Part shown: in pieces, positions 13,501 through 28,500 of the stretch
Layout: every line of letters starts with the position of its first letter
How positions within the stretch are numbered: the stretch's first letter is position 1
NCBI GenBank assembly: GCA_016711105.1
Contig: JADJTO010000003.1
Span: 62,001-126,000 of the forward strand
Direction: 5' to 3'
Source of the DNA: Micropruina sp.
GTDB lineage: Bacteria; Actinomycetota; Actinomycetes; Propionibacteriales; Propionibacteriaceae
DNA: 64,000 nucleotides
Position numbers and translations under genes: made by a program
Notes under the pieces: model-generated
What the model was told of the DNA's origin: nothing
The model's input: only the letters and a program-made list of their open reading frames with translations
Databases searched by the model: none

Positions 13501-16500
13501 CGGTCATCATCGGCGCGCCGCTGCTGATCTCCGGACGCGCCGACACCTCGACCACCGTCACCTACCGGTACTTCCTCAAGGACTCCAACACGGCCAACAC
13601 CACCGGCCTGTTCGGCCCGGGGACGATCCAACTCAGCTTCGCCGGTGACATCATCCAGAGCGGCACGGCCGCCACCGGCTACAGCTACAACGCGTCCGGG
13701 CAGACCCAGAGCTTCACGATCGATGCCTCCGCTCCCGGTGCCGCGACCGAGGGTGGTCCGACCGCGCTCGGTCCGTTGACCCTGCAAGGCCCCAGCGTGG
13801 GGGTGGCCGACTTCGGCTTCGCCGACGGCATGGTGGTGCTGACGCTGGCGATCGGGGTCGACCGGGCCAGCCTGGCCTTCGGCGGCAGCGCCGCGACCAC
13901 CACGACCGGCCCGACCGCGCAGCAGACCAGCAGCGGCGTCACCGTCGACCTGATCGGCGGGCTAGGCACCTTCGACCTGGCGGTCGACGTCTTCGGGCTA
14001 CTCAGCGGCAACTTCCGGGTCGAACCGACCGGCACGTGGGGCCTGCGGGTCGCCTCGCTGGAGGCGATCATCCCCAACCTGGCCGAGCTCCGTGCGACCG
14101 GCATCGTGGTCGGTTACGACCCGGCGGGCGCGGTGGATCAGGAGCTGGTCCGGATCAACACCGCTGAGATCGTCCTGCCGCGGTTCAACATCAAGGGATC
14201 GCTGCGCCCCTACGACCCCGCGCAATCGTCGAACATCACCGCGAACAACGACGCGCCGCTCGGCGCCGGGGTGATCCCGGGGCTGCTGATCCGGGGCAAC
14301 GGATTCAGCCTGGGCACCGCCGAGCTCGCCTACGGGCTGCCGATGAGCAACGGCCAGCCGGTCGCTCCGGGGAACACGGTCACCCCGGCCACGTCCGACC
14401 CCAAGATCACCTTCGGCGGCATCCTCGAACTGGACGACATCCGGATCGGCATCTCCGGGCTGAGTGTCACCTTCGGCGCCGGCAACCCGTTCGCCAACTT
14501 CACCGGGCAGCTCTACATCGCCTCCGGTGGGGCCAAACTCTTCCCGGGCAAGGCGTTCGGCGCCACCCTGACCGACCGGACGACCGCCGACGACCGGCGC
14601 GCCGACGGCACCCCCGACGACGAGGCGTTCCGGATCGCGCTCACCTTCTCCGCCGGGGTGGTGGACGCCTTCCAGCTGACCATCGACACGATGGAGATCA
14701 AGCTCAGCACCTTCGTCACCCTGAGCACGGTCAACTTCCGCCTCGACACCGGGGCCGCGGGCACGACCAACGAGATGATCGCGTTCGGCTCAGTGTCAGC
14801 CCGGGTCAACATCGGCAGCCTCAGCCTGGGTGGCGAGGCGCGCAACTTCGCGTTCCTCGGCGATGGCGGCTTCAAGGCCCAAGAACGGCTTCGGCGTCTC
14901 CTGTCGGTCGGCTCCGCCACCGGCGATTCGTTCCAGTGGCCCTCGTTCCTGCCGGTCCGGATCGACGCGCTCGGCGTCCAGTGGGCCGACATCGAGAACG
15001 CGCCTGAAGACTTCGTCCTGACCTTGTCGGCCAGCGTGACCGAGATCAAGGGCCTGGCCGGACTGACCTTCAGCGGCTCGATCCAGGGCGTGAAGATCCA
15101 GCCGTCGCTGCTGGCCGAGGGCAAGTTCCCGATCATCGCCATCGACTCGATCGCGGTCACGGTCAAGGGCAGCATGTTCGGCGGCGAGCTCGAGGCCGGC
15201 CTGGTCGGCGGCATCCTCAAGCTCGACTCCAACTACGCCATCATCGGCCCGCTCGACAACACCACACCGGTGTTCAAGCGCGTCTTCTTCCTCGGCATCC
15301 AGGGCGGCTTCTCGATCGCCGGCATGGCCGGGTTCACCATCCGCCTCGGCCTGAGCGAATTGGGCCCGCTGCAGGTGTTCATCAACGTCGAGATCCCGGG
15401 CGGCATCCTGCTGGAGCCCAACACCGGTCTGTCGATCAACGACTTCACCGCCGGAGTCGAGTTCTTCAAGACCCTGCCCTCGATCGAGGACCCGTTCCTG
15501 CTGCGTGGCCCGGACTTCGCCCTGCCGACCAACGTCACGGCCGCCAACTGGCTGACCAGCCTGCAGGCGCAGGTCGCCGCGCAGGCCAAGGCGATCTCGC
15601 TCAACCCCAATCGGGACGGGTTCTTCGCCGCCTTCACCTCGCCGATGACCATCACCGGCTCGGCCAGGATCTACTCCATGTACACCTCCCAGGCCGTGTT
15701 CAACGGTCAGGTGACGGTCAAGATCTCCACCGACGGCAAGCTGCTCGTGATCGGCACCCTGAACTTCGCCGCCGACAACATCTCCATCTCCGGACGCCTG
15801 TACGCCGACCTCTCCCGGGTCGCCACCGGTGACGTGGTGGTGCTGTTCCTGGCCGACATCCCTGACCAGGTCAGATTGCTCACCCTGTACGGCAAGCTCA
15901 AGATGGGCTTCCGGAACTCCACCGGTGAGGAGGTCACCTTCGACGTGGTCGACCTGCCCGATCCGGTGGCGACCGGAACTGCCCCGACCGGCAATGTGGT
16001 CGCACCGGCCCCCGGCGGCGGCACCGCCGATGCCGGTGTGGTGAATGGGGCCGGCGGTTCGGTCAAGTACCTCGACGTGGTCTTCACCTCGCCCGCCGGG
16101 GCCAGCCTCGACATCGCCTCGATCCTGGACGCCGGTCACGAGTTCACGCTCACGGTCAAGGGCGTCACGCGGAGCGTCACCTCAGGGGTGCCGGTCCCGA
16201 TCGTGTCGGTCACGTTGGACGACGGGGTGACGTTCGCCCAACTCGTCCTGGCTGCGGGGAAGGTGACCTACAGCTATCGGCGGACGGGCGATGCGGCCGA
16301 CACGGTCGTCACCGTGGTCGACTCCACCACCGAAGAACTGGCCGCGGGGACTGATTTGATGGTGCTGGCCGCCGGACGCACCGGCACGACCCGGTTCCGC
16401 TACGCCATCGGCACCGCCGTGCTCGACTACGGCGTCGTGCAACTCAGCTTCGCCGCCAACGCCTTCAAGAACGCCAATGTCACCGGCGAGTCCGGCACGA

Positions 16501-19500
16501 TCACCGGCGCCGGCAACGCCGCCGCGACGGTCTCCTTCACCGTGGTCGGGCATACCGGCGAGCCCACCGACCCGACTCCCGGCTCCACCGTCGACGTCAA
16601 CGTGCTGAACGGACGCGCTTGGCTGGACGTCGACTTCGTGATCCCGACCGGCTTGGTGATCGACCTGGCTTCGATCACCGACCTGGCCGCCGAGTTCGCG
16701 CTCACCGGCAGCGGTCTGGGCAGCATTCAGCTCGACGGCACCCGGGCCCCGATCCAACTCACCACCGGCGTGCCGGCCGGCAGCCTGCGCTTCCGGTACT
16801 GGCTGACCGGCGACTTCGCCACCACCGGCACGGTGTCGCTGTCCTTCCTGGCGTCCGCCTGGTCCTACACGGTGTCGGTGACCGGTGACCTGGCCACGAT
16901 CGAGGTGGCAGCCGTGGCTGCGGGCGCCGTGCCCTCGACCACCCTGCTGGTCACCTTCCCGATCGGCGGCGCGCTCGGCATCGCCACGGGTTTCGTGATC
17001 GACCCGGCCTCGGTGATCACCGCCGGACGCCTGACCGGGCTGACCTTCGCCGCCACCAACGGCTGGACCTTCACCATCGACCCGAACCGGACGATCACCC
17101 AGGTCGGCAGCACCAACCAGTTCGTGATCCCGGTGCTGGTCACGGTCGGCACCGGATCGACCACGGTCACCCCGCATCTGGCCGCCTCCTCGCTGAGCTA
17201 CACCGGCAGCACCACCGACGGCACCCAGCCCGACGTCCCGCAGCCGGTCACCCTGCCCAGCCAGCCGCAGACCTACATCGACGTCAGCTTCCGTCCCTCG
17301 AACACCTTCACCCTCGACTTCGGGGCCACGCTGGGCGACGAGATCAGCATCGCCGGCTTCGGCGGCAGCGGGTTGACCGTGATCGCCGGCGGCGTCACCT
17401 TCCTAGGCGGCAACACCTGGCGCTTCCTGCTCAACGGTTCCTTCCTGCCCGGCGAGGTGCTGATCAACATCCATCTCGATGCCTTCAGCGACAACTCCGG
17501 ACGCAGCCCACCGGCCGCCGGTTCCGCCCTGACTCACCGCTTCACCGTCGCCGGTGCCACGGGGGATGTGGTTCGCACCGTCCCCGCCGTTGGCACCACT
17601 CCAGAAACCGTCGTCGCTTTGGCCGGCTCCGCCATCGGCCGCGACCTGATGAACGCGCTGGCCTACCTGGAGATCCGGTTCCGTCCCGCCTGGGGCTTCG
17701 CGCTCGACCACGCCACCATCGACGGCAACGGGCTCCAGTTCCGTGACGCCGCAGGCAACCTGATCGCGCTGGCCGCCCCCGTCCGGGTCGGGCTCAGCGA
17801 CACCTACCGGTACGCGTTCAGCGCCACCCTCGCGGACGGCCGCTACACCGTCACCCTCATCGGCGGAACCTTCTCCGACACCGGTGCCCAGCTCAACCAG
17901 ACCGAAACCGAATCCTTCACCCTGGCCACCCCGACCGCCGTCCTGGCCGACCCGGTCCGCGGGCAGGTCATCGACGCCGGCGACTTCAACGGTCGCGGCT
18001 ACGTCGACATCAGCTTCACCAACTTCGACGGCAGCGCTGTGCAGGCCAGCACCATCTTCGACGCCGGTGCCGAAATCACCATCACCGCCGGGGGCGTCGA
18101 GCTCACCGTGATCGGCACCCCGCTGCTGGTCAACGCGGCCACCGCCCTGTACCGCTACTTCTTCGTCGGCCACACCGGCGGCGCCCTCACCGTCAGCTTC
18201 GTCGACAGCTCGTGGACCAACACCGGCGGCACGGCTTGGACGGCAGCCGGCTACGCCAGCGCCGCCAGCGTCGAGAGCAACGTGTCCGAGGCCACGATCA
18301 AGCCGCGCACCTGGCTCGATGTGGTCTTCCGTCCGGTCGAGGGCAGCACGGTCAACGCCGCCAGCATCCTGACCGGGGCCTTCGGCACCCACGGCGAGTT
18401 CACCCTCGGCGGGGCCGGCAGCGAGGGTCTGGTCTTCGTCACCGTCCTGCAGGTGAACGCGACCACCTTCCGCTACCTGTTCACCGGCTCGCTGAGCGCC
18501 GGCACGGTCAACGTGGCCTTCCGGGCCGGCTCCTGGAGCGACTCCCAAGGCAACGCCGCCGCCGCCGGCAGCAGCAGCTTCCGGCTGATCACCCAGGGCA
18601 CCTCGTTCTTCATCGAACTCTCCGGCGGCATCCTGCTCCAGGCGGCCGGGTTGACCACTGAGCCGCTGATCGACCTGAAGGCCGAGGTGATTCTCGAGAT
18701 CGACCTGGCTCGCAGGACCTTCATCCTGACCTTCGCCGGCCAACTCTCCATCTACAAGCTCGGCACGGTCGGCGCCACCGCCGGCCGCTTCGTCCTCGAC
18801 ATGGGCGACGGGCTGTCCTCGGTGCCGCAGTTCTGGGGCGTGGCCAGCCTGGAGACCAACTTCTCCGCCCTGGAGCCGTACGGGCTGAAGATGTTCGCCA
18901 AGGGCACCCTGCAGATCAACCTCACCGCCCAGACCAAGACCGAGACCCTGACCCTGCGCGGCCTCGGTGAGGGCGGCACCGACCTGACCCGCACCTTCGT
19001 GCTGAACCCCTACAGCTTCGGCATCGAACTGGTCGGCCAGGCGATCGTCAGCGTTCCCGGCACCACCACCGAGTTGATGCGCGTCCAGGGCGGCTTCTTC
19101 CTGAACATCCAGGCCACCCCGACCCCGGCGCTGCAGATGTACCTGACTGGTGAGTTGTCCTTCGGCAGCGGGTCGGCCCGTCTGGTCTACGGCGCCACCA
19201 CCGGTGTCCTCCTGATCTCCACCGACGCCCTCGGCGGGGACGTCGGCGTCGCGGGCAGCTTCACCGTCTCGGCCGGCGGCGGCATCGGCCTGCCCGACAT
19301 GGGTCCCTTGTTCAGCGCCACCGGCTCGGTCACGGTGATGTTCAACACCACCCTGCGGGACAAGACCTTCCGGATCCCGGACTCGTTCATCCCGCTGCTG
19401 CACCCCGGCGAGCCGACCACGATCACCATCTACAAGGCGGCCCCCGGGCTGGACGGTCTGCCGCGGAGCAACGCGCCGGCCGGCGGCGAGATCTACATCA

Positions 19501-22500
19501 AGGCCACCATCGCCGCTCAGCTGACCATCGGTGGAGTCCTGCTGATGAACGGCTTCATCGGGATCACTGCGGCCATCGACCCCACCGGAACCGCCTACTT
19601 CAAGGTGGACGGTGCTGTCGGCGCCACCGTCCCGTTGCTCGGCTCGCTCACCGGCGTGATCAACCTGGCGGTCTACGTCGGCACCACCACCGGCGTGGTC
19701 GGACGGATCCAGTTCACCCGCGGTTCCAACGTGATCCCCGGGGTGCAACTGAACGGTCAGTTCCTGCTGGAGATCAACACCTTCACCACCGCCCAGACGA
19801 TCTCGACCTTCGCGATCAACTCGGTCGGCGGACGCTTCGGCGGCTTCCAGCGCGACGCCGCCGGCAACCTGATCGTGACCACGCAGACGATCACGGTCAC
19901 GGCCGGCTTCCGGCTGGAGATGTCCGGCGAGTTGATCATCGCCGAGACCCTCGTCGTCACCGGGCACGTGCTGCTCACCCTCTCGCTGGCCGGCGCCAAC
20001 CCGGGCCTCGAACTGGTGGTCAACGGTCAGTTGGCCCTGGCGCCCATCGGTCAGTTGACCTTGACCGACAGCGGGTTCCGGATCGACTCCGAAGGCCGGG
20101 TGGCCCGCTTCGACGTCTCCTTGGGTGCCGGCTTCGGTGGCGACATCGGGATCGGCTTCACCGCATCGGCGCTGATGGAACTCAACACCACCGGACGCAC
20201 TCAGACTCTCGGCGCCACCGCGGTGGCCGCTGGGTTCCTGCTGCACATCGAAGGCTCGATCAACTTCCTCGGCTTCGCCTCCGGCAGCGGCTTCGTGGAC
20301 ATCAGGACGGCCCCCAACGGCTTCCAGCTGGAGTTCGGGGTCAACTTCAACCTCGGTGGCCTAGTCTTCGCCGCCAGTGGGGGAGCGGCTGTCTACGGCG
20401 GAAGCGACCCCGGCTTCGCGCTGCGGCTCAACATCTCCGCGGTCGCGGACGCGGCCGTGTTCCGGATCGAGGCCTCCGGCACGCTGCAACTGAACACCCG
20501 TAACGCCACCACGTTGGGGGTGATCGGGAACAGCTTCCTCCTCGATCTGACCGGCACCGTGTCGATCCTCGAGGTGCTGAACCTCGACGCCAACCTGCGC
20601 GTGGTGGTCGGCCAAACCTCACCCACCTCCGGGGCGGTGGCCGGTGGCTGGTACTTCCAGGCCAGTGCCGGCGTGGACTTCTTCGGGATCGCCTCGCTGA
20701 GTGGCTCGGTCTACCTGAACTCGCGGGGCGACTTCGACATCTCGCTGGCCGGTTACATGCAGATCGGCTCCAGCAGCTTCGGGATTCGGGGCGACTTCTC
20801 GATCCGGATCACCTCCATCCACCGCGAGGACGACACCTACCTGTTCAACCTGTCGGGCTCGGCCAGCGTCCGGGTTCGGGCGTTCGGGTTCACCCTGGTC
20901 GGTCTGAGCATCTCGTTCTCCTTCGGCTTCGACACCGCGGTCATGGGCACGGACGGACGAGTGCCGATCACGCTGCGGGTCCGGGTCGAGGTCGACCTGG
21001 GGCTGTTCTCCTTCGGTGCGACCGCCAAGTCCACCATCGGCTACTTGCAGTTCCCGCCGCCCACCTACATGGCCAGCAACGGGGTCACCGCGGGGCTGCG
21101 CACCTGGAGCAGCACAGACCGGGTGCTGGTGCTGAACGCCGGCACGCAAGCGAATCGAACCGCGCGCAACATCGGCGTTGATCCGACCGACATCGATGAG
21201 ACGTTCCTGATCGAACAGATCGGCGCGACGGCCGACGGCGCCACGATCAAGGTCAGCGCGTTCGGTCGCAGCAACACCTACGAGCACGTCACCTCGATCA
21301 CCGGCGACTTCTTCGACGGAGACGACATGGTGACCGTCGCGCCGAGCGTCACCATTCCGGTGACGATCAACGGCGGCAGTGGCAACGACGTCCTCTCCAC
21401 CGAGGGCCCCGGCGGCGGCACCCTCTCCGGCGGCGTCGGCGAGGACGTGTTGAGCGCCAGCGGCAGCGGCACCGTCACTCTGAACGGTGGCGCCGACCGC
21501 GACTTCATGGAGCACGAAGGCAACGGCACCGCCACTCTGAACGGTGACGGCGGCACCGACGTCCTGATCGGCAGCTCGCTGACCGACGTGCTCAACGGCG
21601 GCGCCGACAACGACCAGCTGCAGGGCTTGGCGGCGGCCTACAACGGCGACGGCGGCGACGACAACCTGATCGTCACGCTCGACACCACCCGCGTGCCCAC
21701 GATCAACGGCGGCACCGGCACCGCCGACGTCCTGACCCTGACCCTGAGTGGCGGGGCGGACGTGCTCGACCTCTCCACCGTCGACGACCCGACCTCGACC
21801 CAGGACAAGCTGATCCTCGGGCTGAACCTCCTCGACCGGGCCACCACCGGCCTGGAGAGCGTGCTGATCAACACCGGCACCGGTGCCGACCGGATCACCG
21901 TCGGCAACCTCTCCGCCGCTTCGGCGATCACCGGCGTCAGCATCGACCTGGGCTCCGGCTCGGCCGATCTGGTCAGCGTGATCGGCTCCGGCAGTGCAGA
22001 CAACTACACCTTGACCTACGTCACCAGGGTCGGACGTCCGGCGAACGAGCTTCAGGTGGCCCGCAGCGGGTCGTACACGGTCTGGGTCGGCAACAGCGTC
22101 CGCGCTCAAGGTGACCGGCTGCTCGTCCTTGCCGGTGGCGGCAACGACACCCTCGACGCCTCTGCCCTGGGTACCTTCGGCAGTGCTGGGACCGACCGGA
22201 TCGCGGTCGAGCTCTACGGCCAGGCAGACGACGACACGATCAAGGGCACCCCGTTCGCCGACCTGCTCGACGGTGGCAGCGAGAACGATCGGATCACCGG
22301 CGGGTTCGGCCGGGACACCTTCGCCGACGCCGGCGGTAGCGACACGCTGGTCGAGGCCTTCGCGCTCGACTTCGGGCTGTACAACAACCTGTTCGTGGTC
22401 GGCACGGTGACCGGCACCAACTTCCTCGACAGTGCCGCCTTCCCGGCCACGGTGGAGGACCTGCTCGGCATCTTCGAGTACGCCGAACTCTCCGACCTCG

Positions 22501-25500
22501 CCGCCGGACCGGTGAACAACACGTTCCTGATCGGCGACGGCGACGGCAAGGTCCTGATCGGCACCCTCGAGCGGGACGCCCAGGCCTGGACGGGCGATGC
22601 CACGATCACTTCGCTCGGCGGCAACGACCTGATCCGGGTTGAACTGCTCGGCGCGACCGGAGCCCGGATCCACATCACCGACTCCGCCGGCAGCACCGAT
22701 CGCCTCGAGGTGTACGGAACCAGCCTGCGCGACGACCTGATCGTCGACGTCACCGCGGGCCGCGGCTACGTCCGGCAGGTGGCGGTCGGAGCGGCCGCCG
22801 ATCTGGTCAGCATCGACCACAGCGGCGTGGACTCGGTCGAGCTGCGCACCCTGGGCGGCGGCGACCGGGTCGGCGTGCGCCGGATCGCGGTGCCGCACAC
22901 CGTCCTGCTCGGCGACGGCGACGACGAACTCGCAGTCGGCAGCAACGCGGGCGTCAGCGCCACCCTGGACACCTGGCCGAACTCGGGCGGCACCTTGAAC
23001 TCGATCCAGGCCCTGCTGACCGTCGACGGCGGCACCAACGCGGACGGCCTCTCCGGGCTCGACCTGCTTCGCCTCGACGACACCGGCGACGCCACCGACA
23101 ACACCGGTGAACTCACGTCTACCCGGATCACCGGGCTCGGCACCAGCGACGGCATCACCTACACCACCGTCGAGAACCTCGGCATCGCACTCGGTTCGGG
23201 CAACGACACCTTCACCATCAGCAGCACCCACGCCGGCGCCTTCCGTCCGACCAGCCTGGCCACCAACAACGGCAACGACACCGGGATCATCCGCAGCGTC
23301 AGCGGCCCGCTCTCGGTCGACACCGGTCTGGGCGGCGACACCGTCCGGGTCAGCTCGACGGTCAGCGGCACCGGCGGCGTCCTGACCGGGATCGACGCCC
23401 TGGTCACCCTGACCGGAGCCGGCGGCGCTGGCGACGCCCTGTTCGTGGACGACACCCAGACGACCGGCGACGTGATCGGCGTCGTCACCGACGACACCAT
23501 CCACGGCCTCGGGATGACCCTGGGCGGTTCCGCCCCGCGGCCCGACCTCGTCCAGGTGATCACCGTGCTGAACGCCTTCGACGGACGGTTCACCCTCACC
23601 TTCGGGGCCCTGGGCGTCACCGCCGAGATCGACTTCGACGCCAGCGCCGCCATCGTGCAGCGGGCGATCGAAGCGGTGCTCGGGCTCGGCACCACGGTGG
23701 TCACGATGGCTCTGGGTCGTTGGGTGATCGCCTACACCGGTGCCCTGGCCTCGGACGCCGGTTGGGCGAAGCCGATCACGGCGCTGACCGCCTCCCTGGT
23801 CTACCCGCTCAGCGGCGATCCGGCCGGGGCTGCCGTGGTCACCGGGTTCTCTGCGATGACCGACGGCCTGCTCCACTACACCGGCTTCGAGTCGCTAACT
23901 CTGGGCCTTGGCAGTGGCAACGACGCGCTGACCATCGACGACACCGCCCCGGACGCGACCACCACGATCAACCTCGGTGCGGGCAAGGACCGCGCCTTCC
24001 TTGAGGCGATCGGGGGCACCACGAGGGTCAACGGTGAGGCCGGTGACGACTGGCTGGTGGTCAACGCGGTACCGGACGCTCCCGGAGTCAATCCGATGGA
24101 CGATCAGCGGCTCACCCTGGATGGTGGCCTCGGCTCCGATTACGCCATCGTCGGCCTCTGGGGCGTCGGCGAATCCCGGATCGACGTCCTCGACACCGGC
24201 TACGACGGCGGGACCAACGTCCTGGTGGTGAACGCTCCCTCGGCGAACGACACCTTCCTGTTGCGGCGGCGGCTGATCGCCCTGCGCTCGGCCCTCAACG
24301 TCGGCACCGGCGTCTTCGCCGAGGCCGAGAAGGTGACCTACACCGACGGCATCAACGGCATGGTGTTGATCAACGGCAACGACGGTGACGACACGTTCGC
24401 CCTCGACGACACGGCCACGATGGTGACCATCAACGGCGGCACCGGCAACGACACGTTCCGGATCGGCCAGCTCTACACCTCCTACGTCCCCGACCCGGAG
24501 TTCGGCGAGACCGACTTCTTCGCCTCGACCCGCGGCTCGCTGAGCAACGGCATCTCCTTCCCGGCCACCATCAACGGCGGCAGCGGCGACGACACCTTCG
24601 AGGTGTTCCGGAACCGGGCAGCCCTGCAGCTCAACGGTGACACCGGCGATGACACCTTCATCATCCGTAGCTTCGTCGCGGAATCCGAGATCACCGCGGT
24701 CAACGCCGGCCAGGGTCGCGACTACATCGAGTACGCGACCAACGCCCCGGTCGCGATCGACGGCGGCGAGGGCAACGACCTGATCGTCGTGATCGGGACG
24801 GAGTTCGACGACACCTACGTGATCACGGCCGTGGGCATCTACGGCGCCGGACGCTACATCACCTACGTCAACGTGGAACGGCTGAACCTGTACGGGATGG
24901 AGGGCGATGACATCTTCTACATCGTCTCCACCAACGATCAGGTCTCCACCAACGTCTACGGTGGCCTGGGCAGCGACCGGATGGAGGTCGCAGCGCAGGC
25001 GCCGGCCGTGCAGTCCGACGATCTGCTCGGGCACACCGGCTTGATCCGGCATTCGGTGGAGAGCACGAACCCGAACAGCCAATGGGCCGGGATTCCGGTG
25101 GACGGGATCGCCGCGGAGATCCTGGACGACGACGAATCGGCCCTGGTCGTGGAGACCGTCGGCGGCGGGTTGGTGCTGAATGAGGCCACCGGTGCGCTGA
25201 CCGGCCTGATCCGGCTCCGCGCCACCCTGGTGCCCACGACCGACGTCGAGGTGACCATCGCGGCCCCGGCGATCGATCCGACCTCCACCTCGCGGAAGCG
25301 CTTCGTCGAACTGTCGCTGGACGGCATCACCTGGAACACCTCGGTGACCGTGGTGCTGGCGGCCGGTTCGTCGGCCTCCCAGACCATCCACGTCCGGGCC
25401 AGCTTCGACAACTCCACCGAGGGCGAGCGGCTGGTGGTGCTGCAGACCATGGTCACCGGCCGCCGCACCGGCACCGTCGCCACGGCCACCAGCACGGGCA

Positions 25501-28500
25501 TCACGGTGTCCGGCAGCGCGCTGGGCAGCACCAGCCTGATCGGACGTGAGGTCATCATCACCTCCGGTACCGGCGCTGGTCAGACTCGCCTGATCACCGC
25601 GAACACCTCCGGTGCCCTCACCATCGGCATCGCCTGGGAGACCACCCCCGACACCACCAGCGCCTGGATGATCCGTGGCATCGGCGAGTACTCCGGCCTG
25701 GCCGTGGCCAACAATGTGGTCAGGGTCGTGGACGACGAGTCCGCCGGCGTTGTCGTGTTGGTGCCTGAGGGCGGCTTGGTCGTTGTGGAGCCGTCCGTCG
25801 GTGGCGGCGGCAGCACGGCGGCCTACACCGTCCGGCTCTCCCGGCTGCCGCTGGCTTCGGTCACCGTGCAGCTCAGCGTCGGTCCCCAGCTGCGACTCAA
25901 CGGGGCCGCCGCGGGCGTTCCACTGGTGCTCACGTTCACCACCCTCAACTGGGCCACGGGCCAGACCGTCACGGTCGGCGCCACCGACGACACCCTGGTC
26001 GAGGGCCAGCATGTGGTCGCGATCAACGCCACCCTGACCAGCAGCGACGCGACCACGGGCACCGTGCAGGGACCGACCGGACGCAACGACGAGTTCCAGG
26101 TCACCGGCGGCGGCTTGACCGCGGGCACGCTGCGTGGCTTCACCATCCGGATCACCTCGGGGGCCGGGGCCGGCCAGGTCCGCACCATCTGGAACAACAC
26201 CGCCACGGTGCTCGTGGTCGAGGGTGATTGGGACATCCTGCCTAGCGCGTTGGACTCGTTCGTGATCACCGGTTACACCCCGCCGGCCAGCACCGGCGAG
26301 GTCAGCGGAACGGTCTCGGCCACCAGCAACGGCAACACTGTGTTGACCCTGCCGGGTGCCTCCTTGCCGCTGGCGCCGGGTGCGCTGACCGGTGCGCTGA
26401 TCCGGGTGGCCGGCCAGTTCGGTGCCGCTAACTACCGCACCGTCGCCTCCAACACCGTCGACACGATCACCGTCACCGAACCCTGGACGATCACCGTTCC
26501 CACCGAGATCGTGGTGGTCGGCCTGATCGGCACCTGGATCACCCCGCTGTCGGTCCTGGTCTGGGACGGCGACACCCAGGGCGTCGTGGTCACCCAGTCC
26601 GGCGGCTCCACTCGCCTGGTCGAAGGCGCGACCGCTGGCCAGTACGGCTACAGCGACTCCTACACCGTGCGGCTCCCAGGCGCCGGGGGAGACCGTGACC
26701 GTGCGGCTGTCCCCGATCGCCACCGCGTCGCTGGATCTGAACGGGCCGAACTGCCCCCAGCCGTCTGGGTGTGCCCTGGTGCAGCTGGAGTTCGTGGCCA
26801 CCGGCACTCAGGTCGTGAACGCGGCCGGGCAGTTGGTGCTCACCTTCGGTGCCGGCGACTGGTGGATGCCCCAGACCGTGACCGTGATCGCCAAGCAGGA
26901 CGCGGTGATCGACGGCAGCGACGTTCAGGCCTTCGCCGACGCCGCGCGTCGGGTCACCCCGATCCAGGGCGCGTTGACCCTCAACGGCGGCGAGGATCTC
27001 CACCCGCCGGTTCAGCTCAGCCTGGACAACTACCTTCCGGTGATGTTGCCCGGGGAGTCGTCGGGCAACCCGCTGCCGATCACCACCAGCACCGCCGACG
27101 CCGTCGAGTCCGCGCAGGTCGACGTTCTGGTCGTGCACAACGAGGACAGCCCGGCCGCCGACAGCGGCGTGCTCACTGGGGAACGGATCACCGGATTGGG
27201 CATGGCCATCAATCGCGTGCTCGGTGGACGCTCGGTGCTCGGTGGGATCAGCTACGAGCAGTTCGAGGATCTGACCGTGCTGCTCGGCTACGGCGCCGAC
27301 AACTTCACCGTTGAATCCACGCATGCCGGGACGACCACCGTGGACGCCGGCCCGGGCAACGACCTACTGGTCATCCGCTCCATCGCCGGCCACACCAGGA
27401 TCGTCGGGGGCCCGCGGCAGACCTCGACCCTGCTCGGTCGCAGCGATGACGACATCTTCCTGGTCGGCACCCCGGCCGGCCTGCTGGACGAGCTGGACGC
27501 GCTGCTCGTCCTCGACGGCGGCGTCGGCTTCGACACCGCCTCGCTGGATGACTCCGGCGACAGCGACGACAGCCTCGGCTGGTTGACCCAGACCACGCTG
27601 ACCGGGTTGGATCTGCTCGCCACCTCCGCGACCGATCTGCTGGGTCGCCCGCTGGACCAGCTGTACTCGGTCACCCCGGGTGCGGGCTCGTTCACCATCG
27701 TGCTCTCCCAGGTCGTCGGTAGCGTCGCCACCGGCATCGGTGCGGTCACCTTCAGCGCAGGAGTCACCGCCGAACATATCCGGGCGGCGTTGCAGCTGCT
27801 GCTGTTCCCGCAGACCACGGGGGCCGACCCGGGCGTCTCGATGACCTGCGGCCAGGTCGGCGACACCCGCTGCGCCGCCAGCGTTTACGTCTGGCAGGTC
27901 GGCGGAGACTTCCTGATCGGCTTCCGGGGCGAGGTCAACGAGAACCCCCTGCTCCCAATCAGCATCAAGCTCGATGCCCTCGGCGCGAGCAGCGCTGCTG
28001 CTGACCGCTCGCGGCGCGAGGGAATCAACTACTACGGTCTGGAAACGCTGAACCTGGCCCTGGGCAGCGGCGATGACGTGCTCAACGTCCGCGGCACCCT
28101 GCCGGTGACCAACATCGCTCTGGCCGACGGCGACGACCGGTCTACGTCTCCTCGCTGGCCGACGTTGCCTTGAACCAGAAGCCGGAGTTCTTGGCCGGGA
28201 ACCTCGACGACATCGACGGGACCCTGAACCTCGACCTGGGCGCCGGACGGCACACACTGGCGATCAGCGACGAGGGCGCTCCTGCCGGTGACGCGAAGGT
28301 GCTGATCACCGACGTCCGTGCCCCGGCGGCGGCCCGCGACGCCAACCTGGCCCTGACCGGTCAGAACTACGTGGTCGGCCTTGCCCCGGCCGGGATCAGC
28401 TACCAGACGACGGGCAGCTTCGCCGACGGCATCCGGATCTGGAGCAGCGGCTTCGCCGACGGCTTCCTGGTCGACGGCGCCCATCGGAGCACAGGCGTCC

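Noticed and set aside
21360..21640. Short spaced repeats resembling a CRISPR array
   Set aside because: The spacing is irregular and codon-phased; the repeats encode RTX-type GGxGxD peptides in a continuous frame.
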